Source: an uncultured Spirochaetales bacterium (GTDB taxonomy: Bacteria > Spirochaetota > Spirochaetia > Sphaerochaetales > Sphaerochaetaceae). Taken from it: 52,712 nt of DNA. Each line of letters begins with the position of its first letter. Position 1 is the stretch's first letter. The notes under the pieces are model-generated. The model worked only from the letters and a program-made list of their open reading frames with translations, searched no databases and was not told the origin of the DNA. Shown here piece by piece: positions 8,579-17,457 of this stretch. The translations under genes were made by a program, and so were the position numbers. Location of the stretch: contig CALXOK010000008.1 of NCBI GenBank assembly GCA_944390025.1, positions 1 through 52,712 on the forward strand. The letters run 5' to 3'.

Positions 8579-10663
8579 ATGAGCGTAGAATCCAAAAACC
8601 TCAGAAATGTCGCGCTCGTCGGCCATAATGGCACCGGCAAGACGAACCTTGTGGAGCAGATGCTCTACTATGCAGGCATTCTTGACAAACCGGAAACAGT
8701 TGACAGCGGCAAGACAGTATCAGACTACACAGAAGAAGAAATCGCAAGAAAGATTTCTGTTCACGCATCCCTTTCATCTTTCAAGTGGGATGATCGTCAG
8801 ATAAACATCATTGACACTCCGGGTACAGCGGATTTCATCGGAGAGACAATCTCAGCATTCAGAAGCTGTGAGGCGGCGCTCATGGTCGTCGACGGACGCG
8901 AGGGTGCCCAGATAGAGACAATCAAACTCTGGAGAAGACTGGACGAGAGAAACAAGCCCAGAGCCGTTTTCATCAACAAGATGGACAAAGAAAGGGCAAG
9001 TTACCGTCATGTTATAGATAACCTTGTTGAGGAATTCAGTTCCCATTTTGTCCCTGTTGTCATGGCACTCGGAGAAGCCGAGGAGTTCCAGGGGGTCATA
9101 AACCTCATCGAGAATCAGGCCTATCAGATGACACCGGGAGGAAAGGAAGTTGCAATTCCTATTCCTGAAAAATACGCGGCTGTTGTTGAGGATTTCAGGA
9201 ACCGCCTTATCGAGAATGCAGCAGAAGGTGCTGATGACCTTATCGAGAAGTACTTCGAGGAAGGAACCCTCAGCTCTGATGACATCAGACGCGGTCTGAG
9301 AGAAGGACTCAAGGAAAACAGAGTCGTTCCTGTATTCTGCGGTGCTACAGACAAGGGAGCAGGAATCACATCACTTCTCAACTTCATCAAGAACAACTTC
9401 CCTTCACCGCTTGACGGTTTCGACTTCATCAAGGACGAGAACGGGGAGAACAAGATCATTCCTATCAAGGAAGATGCTCCTGTCGCTGCATATTGCTTCA
9501 AGACGACAATCGACCAGTTCTCAGGCAAGATGAGCTTCCTCAAGGTCGTTCAGGGCAAGGTCACTGCAGAAACGGATCTCTACAATCCTGAACTCAAGAA
9601 GAAGGAGCGCCCCGGAAAGGTTTACAGGGCACTTGGAAAGAAACTCATTGAGACAGATGCCCTTGAAGCCGGTGATATCGGAATCATCACGAAAAGCTCA
9701 ATCGCATCAACCAACTGTTCACTGCTGGCCAGTGCGGATATCAAGTTCACCTTCCTGCCGATGAGACTGCCTCAGCCGGTTTACCAGCTTGCAATCAGCA
9801 CAGATGACAAGAAGAGCGAGGACAAAATGAATGAGGCCCTCCACAAGGTGGCTGAAGAGGATCTCACATTCCAGATCAACCAGAATGTCGAGACCAGAGA
9901 GACAGTCATCGGAGGTATGGGCGAACTTCAGATCAACATGATTCTCGACCGTATCAGGGAAAAGCAGAAGGTCACTATCCATACTGCAATCCCGCGTATC
10001 GCGTACAGGGAGACAATCACGAAAAAGAGCGGCATTGCCGAGTACTCTCACAAGAAGCAGTCCGGCGGTCACGGACAGTTCGGACGTGTACTCATTGAGA
10101 TTGAGCCGATTGAGAGAGGTCAGCAGTACCAGTTCACAAATGCAATCAAGGGTGGCTCGATTTCCAAAGGATATATCCCGGGCATCGAGAAAGGAATCCA
10201 GGAGTCCATGTCAGAAGGCTACCTTGCAGGCTACCCTCTTGTGGATATCGGAATCACGCTCATCGATGGAAAGGAACACCCTGTCGACTCCTCTGAAATG
10301 GCATTCAAGCTTGCGGCCAAGGGAGCTATGGAAATCGCTTTGTCCAAGGCCGGCTGTGTCCTGCTCGAGCCGATAATGAAGCTTGAGGTCTTTATTGACA
10401 ACCAGTATCTCGGCTCCATCCTTTCCGACCTTTCTGCAAAGAGAGGCCGTGTCCTCGGTCAGGAGGAAAAGGGCCATGTCACAGCTGTTCAGGCAGAAGT
10501 CCCGATGGCTGAGCTGAGAACATATGCCATTGACCTCAAGTCAATGACTTCCGGAACCGGTTCATTCGAACTTGAGTTTGATCATTATGAGATGCTCACA
10601 GGCAAGCTCGCTGATGAAGTCATTGCTGAAGCAAAAGCAAGAAAGGAAGCTGAAGCAAAATAA
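8579..10663 (+). CDS. EF-G paralogue (EF-G-2/EF-G II type translation factor)
   Basis: A 694-residue GTPase with P-loop GHNGTGKT (15-22), DTPG and NKMD, and all EF-G domains including the C-terminal FELEFDHYEML region. The RGIT switch-I signature of true EF-G is absent; the same place reads EEIARKISVHAS. This wording matches the EF-G II group (such as Thermus EF-G-2), whose role differs from the main translocase and is poorly known. The start is fixed at ATG 8579 by AGGAGG just upstream, not at the longer frame from 8522. It has a good promoter and a strong terminator, so it is monocistronic. A change in switch I may alter GTP hydrolysis or ribosome triggering. Confidence 0.9.
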   Translation: MSVESKNLRNVALVGHNGTGKTNLVEQMLYYAGILDKPETVDSGKTVSDYTEEEIARKISVHASLSSFKWDDRQINIIDTPGTADFIGETISAFRSCEAALMVVDGREGAQIETIKLWRRLDERNKPRAVFINKMDKERASYRHVIDNLVEEFSSHFVPVVMALGEAEEFQGVINLIENQAYQMTPGGKEVAIPIPEKYAAVVEDFRNRLIENAAEGADDLIEKYFEEGTLSSDDIRRGLREGLKENRVVPVFCGATDKGAGITSLLNFIKNNFPSPLDGFDFIKDENGENKIIPIKEDAPVAAYCFKTTIDQFSGKMSFLKVVQGKVTAETDLYNPELKKKERPGKVYRALGKKLIETDALEAGDIGIITKSSIASTNCSLLASADIKFTFLPMRLPQPVYQLAISTDDKKSEDKMNEALHKVAEEDLTFQINQNVETRETVIGGMGELQINMILDRIREKQKVTIHTAIPRIAYRETITKKSGIAEYSHKKQSGGHGQFGRVLIEIEPIERGQQYQFTNAIKGGSISKGYIPGIEKGIQESMSEGYLAGYPLVDIGITLIDGKEHPVDSSEMAFKLAAKGAMEIALSKAGCVLLEPIMKLEVFIDNQYLGSILSDLSAKRGRVLGQEEKGHVTAVQAEVPMAELRTYAIDLKSMTSGTGSFELEFDHYEMLTGKLADEVIAEAKARKEAEAK

Positions 10664-10685
10664 GTTCTGTTTAAGCAGTTTCTTG

Positions 10686-10713
10686 GGGAAGCCTTGACGG
10701 GCTTCCCTTTTTT
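10686..10713 (+). terminator. Intrinsic terminator after EF-G paralogue
   Basis: An 8-bp perfect stem GGGAAGCC/GGCTTCCC with a 6-nt loop is followed by TTTTTT. Confidence 0.93.
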
Positions 10714-10777
10714 GTCACGAAATACTTTAAAACGAGGGAAGAAAAAAGTCTACACGCTCTTCAAGTGCCGCGAAGAC

Positions 10778-10978
10778 ATGGCAACCTGCTTCACCCAGAA
10801 AGCAGAATTCGTCAGCAACCTGAATGAGTGCGACCTGTGCCGCACACAGGTGAAGCTGCGTGTGGAAGATGTGGCCAGCTACATGACAGCCCCTCTGTCT
10901 AACCATCAGATTCTTGTCCGTGGAGACTGGAGTGAGGATGTCATGCAGCTTTTCGCCTGCTATAAAGCCCTTCAGTGA
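10778..10978 (+). CDS. Small hypothetical protein with CxxC motif
   Basis: I do not recognise this 66-residue product. From the ATG at 10778 it contains ECDLCRTQVKLRVED and a few other cysteines, so metal binding is possible. The open frame extends upstream to 10694, but that part lies inside the preceding terminator. A purine-rich GAGGGAAG (10735-10742) stands in the frame without a usual start codon after it, so the true start is uncertain. It is flanked by terminators on both sides. It could be a real small gene or a chance ORF; coding looks slightly more likely because of its compact, mixed composition. Confidence 0.45.
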   Translation: MATCFTQKAEFVSNLNECDLCRTQVKLRVEDVASYMTAPLSNHQILVRGDWSEDVMQLFACYKALQ

Positions 10979-10989
10979 ATGACATTCAG

Positions 10990-11034
10990 GCCAGATTCAT
11001 GTTTCTGAAAGGAAACAGATCCGGCTTATTTTTT
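10990..11034 (+). terminator. Terminator between small ORF and trmB
   Basis: Imperfect stem GCC-GAT-GTTTC with GAAAC-ATC-GGC, followed by TTATTTTTT. The T-tract is also the end of trmB on the other strand (stop at 11026-11028). Confidence 0.65.
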
Positions 11035-11748
11035 CTCAAACCAGAGCTCGTTTATCTGATAGCTTTTATCAAGACCCTTGCGCTCGAATTTCGTCTCCGG
11101 TCTCCAGCTGACATGAGGTGCGAAGCCGTCATACGGGTTGTAAAGGGTCTCTTCTTTTTCAAGCAGCTCCAGTGTCCAGTCGGCATATTCCTGCCAGTCC
11201 GTCACGAAATAGATATAGCCGCCCTTTTCAAGCTTGGATGACAGGAGACTGATGAAATCACTCTGCATTATGCGCCTCTTATGATGCTTCTTCTTGGGCC
11301 ACGGATCAGGAAAGAAGATATGAAAGCCTCTGATTGTGCCGTCTGCAATCATATGTGAAAGCACATCCACTGCGTTGAATCTCATCAGAAGGATGTTGTC
11401 CAGAGACAGCTTCTCGATATCCCTCAGAAGCTTAACGAAACCCACGAGGTAAACCTCCAGACAGAGATAGTTGTAATCAGCACGCTCTTTCGCGATTATC
11501 TGGGTGCTGGTGCCCATGCCGAAGCCGATTTCAACTATGACGGGCTTTGACGGATCTTTGAAAAGGGTTTTCGGATCAGTCAGCTCATCACGGAAAATTG
11601 TGCAATAACGCTCGAATCCTGAAAGGACTATCTGCTTCTGGGCCTCATCAAGCGTGCTGCTTCTGAGCACGTAGCTTTTTATGGTCCTCTCCTTTCCTGT
11701 CCTGATTTCAATGTGTTTCAGGCTGTCCAGTATTTCCTGTTCTGTCAT
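11026..11748 (-). CDS. trmB: tRNA (guanine-N7)-methyltransferase TrmB
   Basis: This 240-residue SAM-dependent enzyme makes m7G46 in tRNA. The SAM-binding loop VEIGFGMG and the family hallmark FFPDPWPKKKHHKRR are present, followed by the GGYIYFVTDWQEY strand. The usual EVHRPG segment reads EVYLVGF here, a mild variation. The ATG follows the mfd stop codon by 2 nt, so it is co-translated with mfd. Confidence 0.95.
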   Translation of the reverse strand: MTEQEILDSLKHIEIRTGKERTIKSYVLRSSTLDEAQKQIVLSGFERYCTIFRDELTDPKTLFKDPSKPVIVEIGFGMGTSTQIIAKERADYNYLCLEVYLVGFVKLLRDIEKLSLDNILLMRFNAVDVLSHMIADGTIRGFHIFFPDPWPKKKHHKRRIMQSDFISLLSSKLEKGGYIYFVTDWQEYADWTLELLEKEETLYNPYDGFAPHVSWRPETKFERKGLDKSYQINELWFEKK

Positions 11749-11750
11749 TT

Positions 11751-14700
11751 TTACTCCAGTCGCTTGAGTGTTTCAAGTATGAACAGAGCCTTGTCGCGCA
11801 GGCTCACGGCATCAGTCTTCATCTTCATGTAATTCGGCCTTGCTGCATCCATCCTCACCCTTCCTGAGGAAAGTTTGAGAAGGTTGATGATTTTATCAGG
11901 GTTTATCGCGGCGAAGTGGCTGAACTCAAGCTGCACCATACCACGGCTTTCAGAGAGATGGAAAATCTCAAGCCTGCGGCATATAATCTTGATCTGTGCG
12001 ATGCAGAAGAGATTCTCAACTTCCTCAGGCACAGGGCCGAAACGGTCCTCCATCTCCGATTTGAGCGCTTCGAACTCGAAGTCCGTCCTGACTGACGAGA
12101 TTTTCTTGTACATTTCAAATTTGACAGACGGATCTGATATGTAGCTGTCTGGAATGAATCCGGAGTAATCAAGCTCAAGATAGACATCCCTGTCCTTCTC
12201 GCTCCTGCCGCCATGGACCTGACGCTCAATCTCCTCGTCAAGAATCTTCATGTACATATCAAGGCCGACCGCTTCAAGCTGGCCCGACTGTTCCTGGCCG
12301 AGTATGTTTCCGGCTCCTCTTATTTCCATATCCTTCATCGCGACTTTGAAGCCGCTGCCAAGCGCCGTATGCTCGCTCAGGACCTTCAGCCGCTTGATTG
12401 CATCATCGTTGAGCATGCTCTCATCCGGATACATAAGATAGCAGTATGCCTGTCGGTCACTGCGTCCGACCCTTCCGCGCAGCTGGTAAAGCTGAGCAAG
12501 GCCGAAGCGCTGGCTTTCATCGATAATTATCGTGTTCACATTGGGAATGTCGATACCATTCTCTATTATCGTGGTGGACACGAGAACCTGGATGCCGCCA
12601 TAGACAAAGCGGTGCATGATGTCCTCAAGCTCATCACTGTCCATCTGCCCATGGGCGCTTTCAACAATCGCGGATGGAATATGGCTCCTGATCTGATAGG
12701 CAATCTCATCAAGGTCCTGAATCCTGTTATGAAGGTAAAATACCTGCCCTCCTCTCTCAAGCTCCTTGCGGATAGCCGATGCAACCTTGCTGATATCGAA
12801 ATCAGTGATGATGGTCTTCACAGGAAGCCTTTCTCTGGGCGCTGTTGTGAGAAGTGACATGTCTCGGACCTTCAGAAGCGACATGTACAGGGTGCGGGGA
12901 ATCGGAGTTGCTGAAAGCGTCAGACAGTCCACATTCACTTTAAGCTGCTTGATTCTCTCCTTGTCCTTGACTCCGAAACGCTGTTCCTCATCGACTACAA
13001 GCAGGCCAAGATTCTTGAAAACAACATTCTTCTGCAAGATCTTGTGCGTACCAAAAAGGACGTCAACCTTCCCGTCCTTCAGTGCCGAAATCACCTTCCT
13101 CTGCTTTGCAGCAGGAACAATGCGGGAAAGCTGCTCGCAGTTCACGGGGAAGGAACCAAGCCTCTCCTGGAACTTGCGGTAATGCTGCTCGGCAAGAATC
13201 GTGGTCGGTGCGAGAAAGGCAACCTGACGTCCGCTCATCACGGCCTTGAAAGCCGCACGGAAAGCAATTTCAGTCTTGCCGTAACCCACATCCCCACAGA
13301 CAAGACGGTCCATGACCTTGTCGCTTTCCATGTCTCTCTTGATATCCTCGACACACTTGAGCTGGTCAGGAGTTTCTGTATAAGGAAATGATGCCTCAAA
13401 CTGGATCTGCCAGTCATTGTCCGGCTGGAACGGGAAACCGAAAGAGTTCTTGCGCTGGGCATAGAGCTTGATCAGCTGGCCTGCAAGTTCCTGAGCCTTC
13501 TTGAGAGCCTTCTCCTTTTTCTTCGTCCAGCCGCTTCCCCCCATGCTGTCAAGTTTCGGGGCTCTTCCGTCAGGTCCGATATAACGCTGGACCAGATCCG
13601 CCTGCTCAATCGGAACATACAGATACTCCTCATTTGCATAACGGATCTTGATGTAATCCCTTTCTGCGCGGCTGGTGTGCGCCCTCTCGATACGCACGAA
13701 CTGCCCGATTCCGTAATTCGCATGAACAACATAGTCGCCTTCCTTGAGGTCGACAAAGCTGTCAATCGCCTGGCTTTCCACCCTGACAAGAGCCTGACGA
13801 CGGGTGGTTTTCCGGTTGAAAATCTCCTGGTCAAGTATGACAAACAGCTCCTTGCTGTCGATTGCAAAACCGTGGCTGATGTCACCTGTGACAATGTTAA
13901 CTCCACTGAAAGACGAGAGAATGTTCTCCATCCTCTCCTTCTGAATTTCGCTGGGAACGACCACGTAGACAGACCAGCCATTCGAAAGCATGCCTTCCAG
14001 ATCTTCCTTGAACAGGTTGACGTTCCCGAAGAAGCTGCGTCCGCTGCTTATGTCGAAGTGGTAGCTGGACTCGTTCCTGATGTCATGGACTATGGTGCGG
14101 GCCTTTCTGGAATCAAGATATTCAAAAGGATTTGAAAGCAGTTTCTCAGGAACGGCCACAGAGGCGTTCTCCGCATAGGCCTGCTTGAATAGGGCTTTTG
14201 CCTCATTGAGCATGGCCTTCCATGCGGTCTCGCATCGCTCATAGCCGGCAAAGAAGAGATACTCATCCCCGCTAAGGCAGCTTTCAAACGAGCTTGTCGT
14301 GACATCACTTCCATCACCCAGAAGAGATATGACTGCATTCGACACAGTGCGTATTGCCTGCTGGCTCATGCTGTTGTACCATGCAATTCTAGTTATCTCA
14401 TCCCATTCGGCGTAGATTCTCAGAGGTTCCTCGCTGCTGAAAGGAAAGATTTCCATCACCTCTCCCTTCATCGAGAATGTGCCCGGCTCATAGCAGCTGG
14501 ACGCCTTGAAATAACCGGCTTTGGAAAGGCTTGATGCAATCGAAGCCGGATCGAAACGGTCATGAACCTTAATCCTCAGTGAATGGGCCTTGAGGGAAGA
14601 GCGGGAGATGACAGGTGAACAGAAGGCCCTGACAGAAGCAATGACAATCCCGCTTTTCATCTCACAGATTCTCTCAATGGCCTTGCCCTGCTCCACTTCT

Positions 14701-14990
14701 GCGGAAGAACCAGTATAAGGTGCATAGAGCTGCTTGCCTGAGGAAGGAAGAAGAACAATCTGCGTGTCAGTGCAGTCCCCAAGATCCTGGCACAGGCTTC
14801 TTGCAGTATCATCAGTTGGCATGATGACAACCATCAGACGGTTGACCTTTCTCTGCCAGAGCCTGACGGCACGGCTGAGCGGGTAACCCTCGAGTGTATT
14901 GACCTCAAGGCTCTCGTGACCGGTGAGCCTCTTGAAGATTTCACTCTGGCTGATATAAGATTCTGTGACAGTGCTGAAAGAGTTCTTCAC
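11751..14990 (-). CDS. mfd: Transcription-repair coupling factor Mfd
   Basis: The protein removes RNA polymerase stalled at lesions and recruits UvrA. Domains in order: UvrB-like N-terminus (LPSSGKQLYAPYTGS), RNA-polymerase-interacting CarD-like domain (LKEGDYVVHANYGIGQFVRI), RecG-like translocase with GDVGYGKTE and DEEQRFG, and the C-terminal TRCF domain. The open frame extends to an ATG at 15041, but that start would overlap the divergent gene. I prefer GTG at 14990 (1079 residues), which sits 12 nt after a CATTAT -10 box (15004-15009). A perfect palindrome covers this start codon. Length is slightly below the usual 1100-1150. Confidence 0.93.
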   Translation of the reverse strand: MKNSFSTVTESYISQSEIFKRLTGHESLEVNTLEGYPLSRAVRLWQRKVNRLMVVIMPTDDTARSLCQDLGDCTDTQIVLLPSSGKQLYAPYTGSSAEVEQGKAIERICEMKSGIVIASVRAFCSPVISRSSLKAHSLRIKVHDRFDPASIASSLSKAGYFKASSCYEPGTFSMKGEVMEIFPFSSEEPLRIYAEWDEITRIAWYNSMSQQAIRTVSNAVISLLGDGSDVTTSSFESCLSGDEYLFFAGYERCETAWKAMLNEAKALFKQAYAENASVAVPEKLLSNPFEYLDSRKARTIVHDIRNESSYHFDISSGRSFFGNVNLFKEDLEGMLSNGWSVYVVVPSEIQKERMENILSSFSGVNIVTGDISHGFAIDSKELFVILDQEIFNRKTTRRQALVRVESQAIDSFVDLKEGDYVVHANYGIGQFVRIERAHTSRAERDYIKIRYANEEYLYVPIEQADLVQRYIGPDGRAPKLDSMGGSGWTKKKEKALKKAQELAGQLIKLYAQRKNSFGFPFQPDNDWQIQFEASFPYTETPDQLKCVEDIKRDMESDKVMDRLVCGDVGYGKTEIAFRAAFKAVMSGRQVAFLAPTTILAEQHYRKFQERLGSFPVNCEQLSRIVPAAKQRKVISALKDGKVDVLFGTHKILQKNVVFKNLGLLVVDEEQRFGVKDKERIKQLKVNVDCLTLSATPIPRTLYMSLLKVRDMSLLTTAPRERLPVKTIITDFDISKVASAIRKELERGGQVFYLHNRIQDLDEIAYQIRSHIPSAIVESAHGQMDSDELEDIMHRFVYGGIQVLVSTTIIENGIDIPNVNTIIIDESQRFGLAQLYQLRGRVGRSDRQAYCYLMYPDESMLNDDAIKRLKVLSEHTALGSGFKVAMKDMEIRGAGNILGQEQSGQLEAVGLDMYMKILDEEIERQVHGGRSEKDRDVYLELDYSGFIPDSYISDPSVKFEMYKKISSVRTDFEFEALKSEMEDRFGPVPEEVENLFCIAQIKIICRRLEIFHLSESRGMVQLEFSHFAAINPDKIINLLKLSSGRVRMDAARPNYMKMKTDAVSLRDKALFILETLKRLE

Positions 14991-15000
14991 AAGTTGTGAA
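14986..15000. promoter_or_regulatory. Perfect 15-bp palindrome in mfd/IMPase divergent promoter
   Basis: TTCACAAGTTGTGAA is symmetric around a central G. It overlaps the proposed GTG start and transcript start of mfd and lies directly upstream of the CATAAT -10 (15002-15007) of the plus-strand gene. The -10 boxes of both directions overlap (ATAATG). This is the usual place for a dimeric repressor to control both genes. The regulator is unknown. Confidence 0.5.
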
Positions 15001-15027
15001 CCATAATGCAAAACAGGGAAAAAAACA

Positions 15028-15834
15028 ATGACTGATTTCAACCGGAAAGCCTTTCATGAACTGGAGAAGACAGTGCATGAATGCGCCTCTTATGCCAAGA
15101 GGATGCAAGATGGAATCACCCGCCGCTACAAAAGTGACGGAAGTGTCCTCACTGACACTGACATGAGGATTTCCTCAGTCATTGAAGAGGCTGTCTCAAG
15201 GCTTTTTCCAGAAGCGGCTTTTGTCTGCGAGGAGACGGAAGGACGTATAAGAAAGGATGCGCCTTACACCTTTGTTCTTGACCCTGTTGACGGAACCGAT
15301 GTCTATTCACAGGGACTACCATGCTTTGCTGTCGCACTGGGTGTGCTTGATGAGAACAGGCATCCTTGCGGGGCGGTGATTGCGGCTCCACGCTTCGGAA
15401 TCGGCACTGAAGAGCTTTTCATCAGCCTGTGCCCGGCAGAAGGCCTGAAGGTGAACGGGAAAGACTTTGTACCCCATGAAGGACGGGACACAGTCACTCA
15501 GATTACCTGCGGCTCGACAGATCTGGCAAGAATAGACTTCTCACGCTATGAAGGCAAGGTGCGTGTGTTCGGAAGCAGCATCATACACCTGCTCGGCCCT
15601 GTCATATTCTCTTCCATACAGGGCTGCATAAATCCTCCAGCCTATGTCTGGGATGTTGCGGCAAGCCATGCGGTTCTCCTCAGCCAGGGAATGGTTATTG
15701 AATACTGTGACGGAAGCGCTTTTGAATACACTGATGAGTTCCTTTATGAGAAGAGGAAGATGAAGTGTGATATCTACGCAGGGACAGAAGAGGCCGTGAG
15801 GATGATGAGACAGGTGCTGCCGCTCAAAGCCTGA
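15028..15834 (+). CDS. Inositol monophosphatase family phosphatase (SuhB/CysQ-like)
   Basis: A 268-residue lithium-sensitive-type phosphatase with metal-binding motifs CEETEG, LDPVDGTDVY and WDVAASHA. The family hydrolyses inositol phosphate, 3'-phosphoadenosine 5'-phosphate or fructose-1,6-bisphosphate; the sequence alone does not say which. AGGGA is 8 nt before the ATG. It is divergent from mfd across a 15-bp palindrome. Its 3' end overlaps the convergent THEP1 gene by 11 bp. Confidence 0.9.
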   Translation: MTDFNRKAFHELEKTVHECASYAKRMQDGITRRYKSDGSVLTDTDMRISSVIEEAVSRLFPEAAFVCEETEGRIRKDAPYTFVLDPVDGTDVYSQGLPCFAVALGVLDENRHPCGAVIAAPRFGIGTEELFISLCPAEGLKVNGKDFVPHEGRDTVTQITCGSTDLARIDFSRYEGKVRVFGSSIIHLLGPVIFSSIQGCINPPAYVWDVAASHAVLLSQGMVIEYCDGSAFEYTDEFLYEKRKMKCDIYAGTEEAVRMMRQVLPLKA

Positions 15835-16249
15835 AGACACAGTCTTCTGCAAGGGCGAAAAAATCCAGATACCACTCAAGCCTGTCAAGGCGCACGGAGA
15901 GCACCGCATCAAGATGCTGTGCCTGTCTTATATGCTCCAGTGCAGGATAAAAGCCCCTTTTCTCTGTTTCCATCCAGCCGCACTCGTCAAGTACCACAAG
16001 GCCCTCTTCCATCATGCACACAGTTTTATTCGCTAGGTCAAAGGCATTCTGGTGCACCTTGTAAGGCCCCTGAGGCGTCCGCTCCATGAGGACTTCTCTG
16101 TGTCCTGTTTTCAGATTCTCAAGAAAGAGCCTTTTCTTGCTTTCATCTTCCGCCGTGGTCACAAAACCTTCAGAACCTGTGTAACAGGACAGAATGTAAT
16201 GCGTTTTTCCTCCGCCTGGAGGTGCTGTTATGATTCTACAGTTCCTCAT
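15824..16249 (-). CDS. THEP1-like P-loop NTPase
   Basis: This 141-residue protein has a Walker A APPGGGKT at residues 9-16, a GFVTTAEDESKKR region and a Walker B segment VVLDECGWMETE. These match the NTPase_1/THEP1 group, nucleoside triphosphatases or nucleotide kinases of unclear cellular role. The usual arginine-rich part is shortened, so it is compact for the family (about 170-190). The ATG at 16249 overlaps the end of the ACT-domain gene by 14 bp, which implies translational coupling. The neighbours nrdR and dgt also deal with nucleotides, so a role in nucleotide balance is a reasonable guess, not a finding. Confidence 0.7.
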   Translation of the reverse strand: MRNCRIITAPPGGGKTHYILSCYTGSEGFVTTAEDESKKRLFLENLKTGHREVLMERTPQGPYKVHQNAFDLANKTVCMMEEGLVVLDECGWMETEKRGFYPALEHIRQAQHLDAVLSVRLDRLEWYLDFFALAEDCVFRL

Positions 16250-16898
16250 CGAAGAACGACTCCAGCACATCGTAGGCCTTCATGCTGTCTTCTCTCTCAA
16301 TGACAAATGTAAGCTCGTTCATCGTCGAGACAATCTCAGTGAGGTTTATATTCTCCCAGGCAAGCTTCCGGGATGCCATGTAAAGGATACCAGGTGTCTG
16401 CAGGAAGCCCGATTTGAAGAGAATCGTGAGAGCCACCATGTTCTCCTTGCGGTGCAGTATCTCCTGCCCTTCAATCATCTCGTCAAGCGAGGAGCGGAAC
16501 TTGTCCGACACGGCGATTGAGATCTCATGACTTCCTATAGTCACGTTCAGGAAATCACCCTTCTGGGGCTTGACCTTGTCATAAAGACCTGAAAGACGGC
16601 TGACAAAAGTGTCGGATCGAACCAGATTCACGTCATAGATATTCGTCTTCATGCTGATCTCATACTCTATTGAATGATGTTCCTGCGTCTCCTGACTCTC
16701 GATAAGTTCCTGCGCATAGCGCCTGACTGCCATTACAATGGCGGCAAGCTTCACAGGCTGGCCATACAGCTGCTCCACCCTCGTCTGGATAAAGCGTGAA
16801 AGGTTTGAATAGCTTATGACCTGCTGGATAAGCATCTCATTGATGAAAGGACTTCTGTTTATAACCTGCTTGACACAGCTGGAAATGGATGAACTCAT
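16236..16898 (-). CDS. ACT-domain protein of unknown function
   Basis: A 220-residue soluble protein. Residues from about 150 to the end (GFLQTPGILYMASRKLAWENINL and onward through ELTFVIEREDSMKAYDVLESF) follow the ACT-domain pattern seen in the regulatory tail of aspartokinases, a fold that binds amino acids or other small ligands. The N-terminal half is helical with no known motif. It is the first gene of a coupled pair with the THEP1-like NTPase. A TTGATA-N17-CAGATT promoter lies directly upstream in the 76-bp gap shared with nrdR. Proposed role: ligand sensor for the partner NTPase (inference). The first half of the listed motif is long but weakly conserved. Confidence 0.6.
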   Translation of the reverse strand: MSSSISSCVKQVINRSPFINEMLIQQVISYSNLSRFIQTRVEQLYGQPVKLAAIVMAVRRYAQELIESQETQEHHSIEYEISMKTNIYDVNLVRSDTFVSRLSGLYDKVKPQKGDFLNVTIGSHEISIAVSDKFRSSLDEMIEGQEILHRKENMVALTILFKSGFLQTPGILYMASRKLAWENINLTEIVSTMNELTFVIEREDSMKAYDVLESFFDEEL

Positions 16899-16961
16899 GT
16901 GTTAAATCTGACACAATCTGTTATTTTTATCAATTCCATTCAACTTGGTTGCTTTTTCATG

Positions 16962-16967
16962 TAGAAT
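16962..16967 (+). promoter_or_regulatory. -10 box of leaderless nrdR promoter
   Basis: TAGAAT ends 7 nt before the nrdR ATG, so the predicted start is at or beside the ATG. There is no Shine-Dalgarno sequence. A weak TTCAAC lies 17 nt upstream. Confidence 0.5.
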
Positions 16968-16974
16968 AGATGCC

Positions 16975-17457
16975 ATGAAATGCCCTCGTTGCTCATCCAT
17001 GCAGGACAAAGTCCTGGAATCCAGACAGAACAGAGAAGGAACATCCATAAGAAGGAGAAGAGAGTGCCTCAGCTGCGGCTACCGCTTCACAAGCTATGAG
17101 CGTATTGAAGAAAAGCCAATCATAGTCATAAAGAAAAACGGAACCGAGCAGACCTTCGATCTGAGCAAGGTTGAACGCGGTATCAGGACCAGCACCGACA
17201 AGCTTAAGATAAGCCAGGCGACTATAGAACGTCTTCTGCATGCAATCGAGGACGAGGTTATCGAGATTGCAGGACATGAAAGAAAGATCACATCTTCCGC
17301 AATCGGAGAAGCGACGCTGAGACAGCTTTACAAAGTCTCAAAAGTCGCCTATGTGCGTTTTGCCTCCGTCTACAGGGAATTCAACGACCTGGACAAGTTC
17401 ATCGAGGAAATTGAGAACATCGCAAGAAGTGTCACTCCAGAAGAAGAATCCCGTTAG
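16975..17457 (+). CDS. nrdR: Transcriptional repressor NrdR
   Basis: This 160-residue repressor controls ribonucleotide reductase genes. The zinc ribbon is complete with Cys 3, 6, 31 and 34, and the ATP-cone follows (KPIIVIKKNGTEQTFDLSKV). The start at ATG 16975 gives the conserved MKCPRC N-terminus; the longer frame from 16945 would run through the -10 box. Length is typical. Its stop codon shares four bases (TTAG) with the stop of the convergent dgt. No reductase gene is in the window. Confidence 0.97.
   Translation: MKCPRCSSMQDKVLESRQNREGTSIRRRRECLSCGYRFTSYERIEEKPIIVIKKNGTEQTFDLSKVERGIRTSTDKLKISQATIERLLHAIEDEVIEIAGHERKITSSAIGEATLRQLYKVSKVAYVRFASVYREFNDLDKFIEEIENIARSVTPEEESR

Noticed and set aside
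15001..15041. ATG 15041 as start of mfd
   Set aside because: It would overlap the divergent phosphatase start and run through both promoters; the GTG at 14990 fits better.
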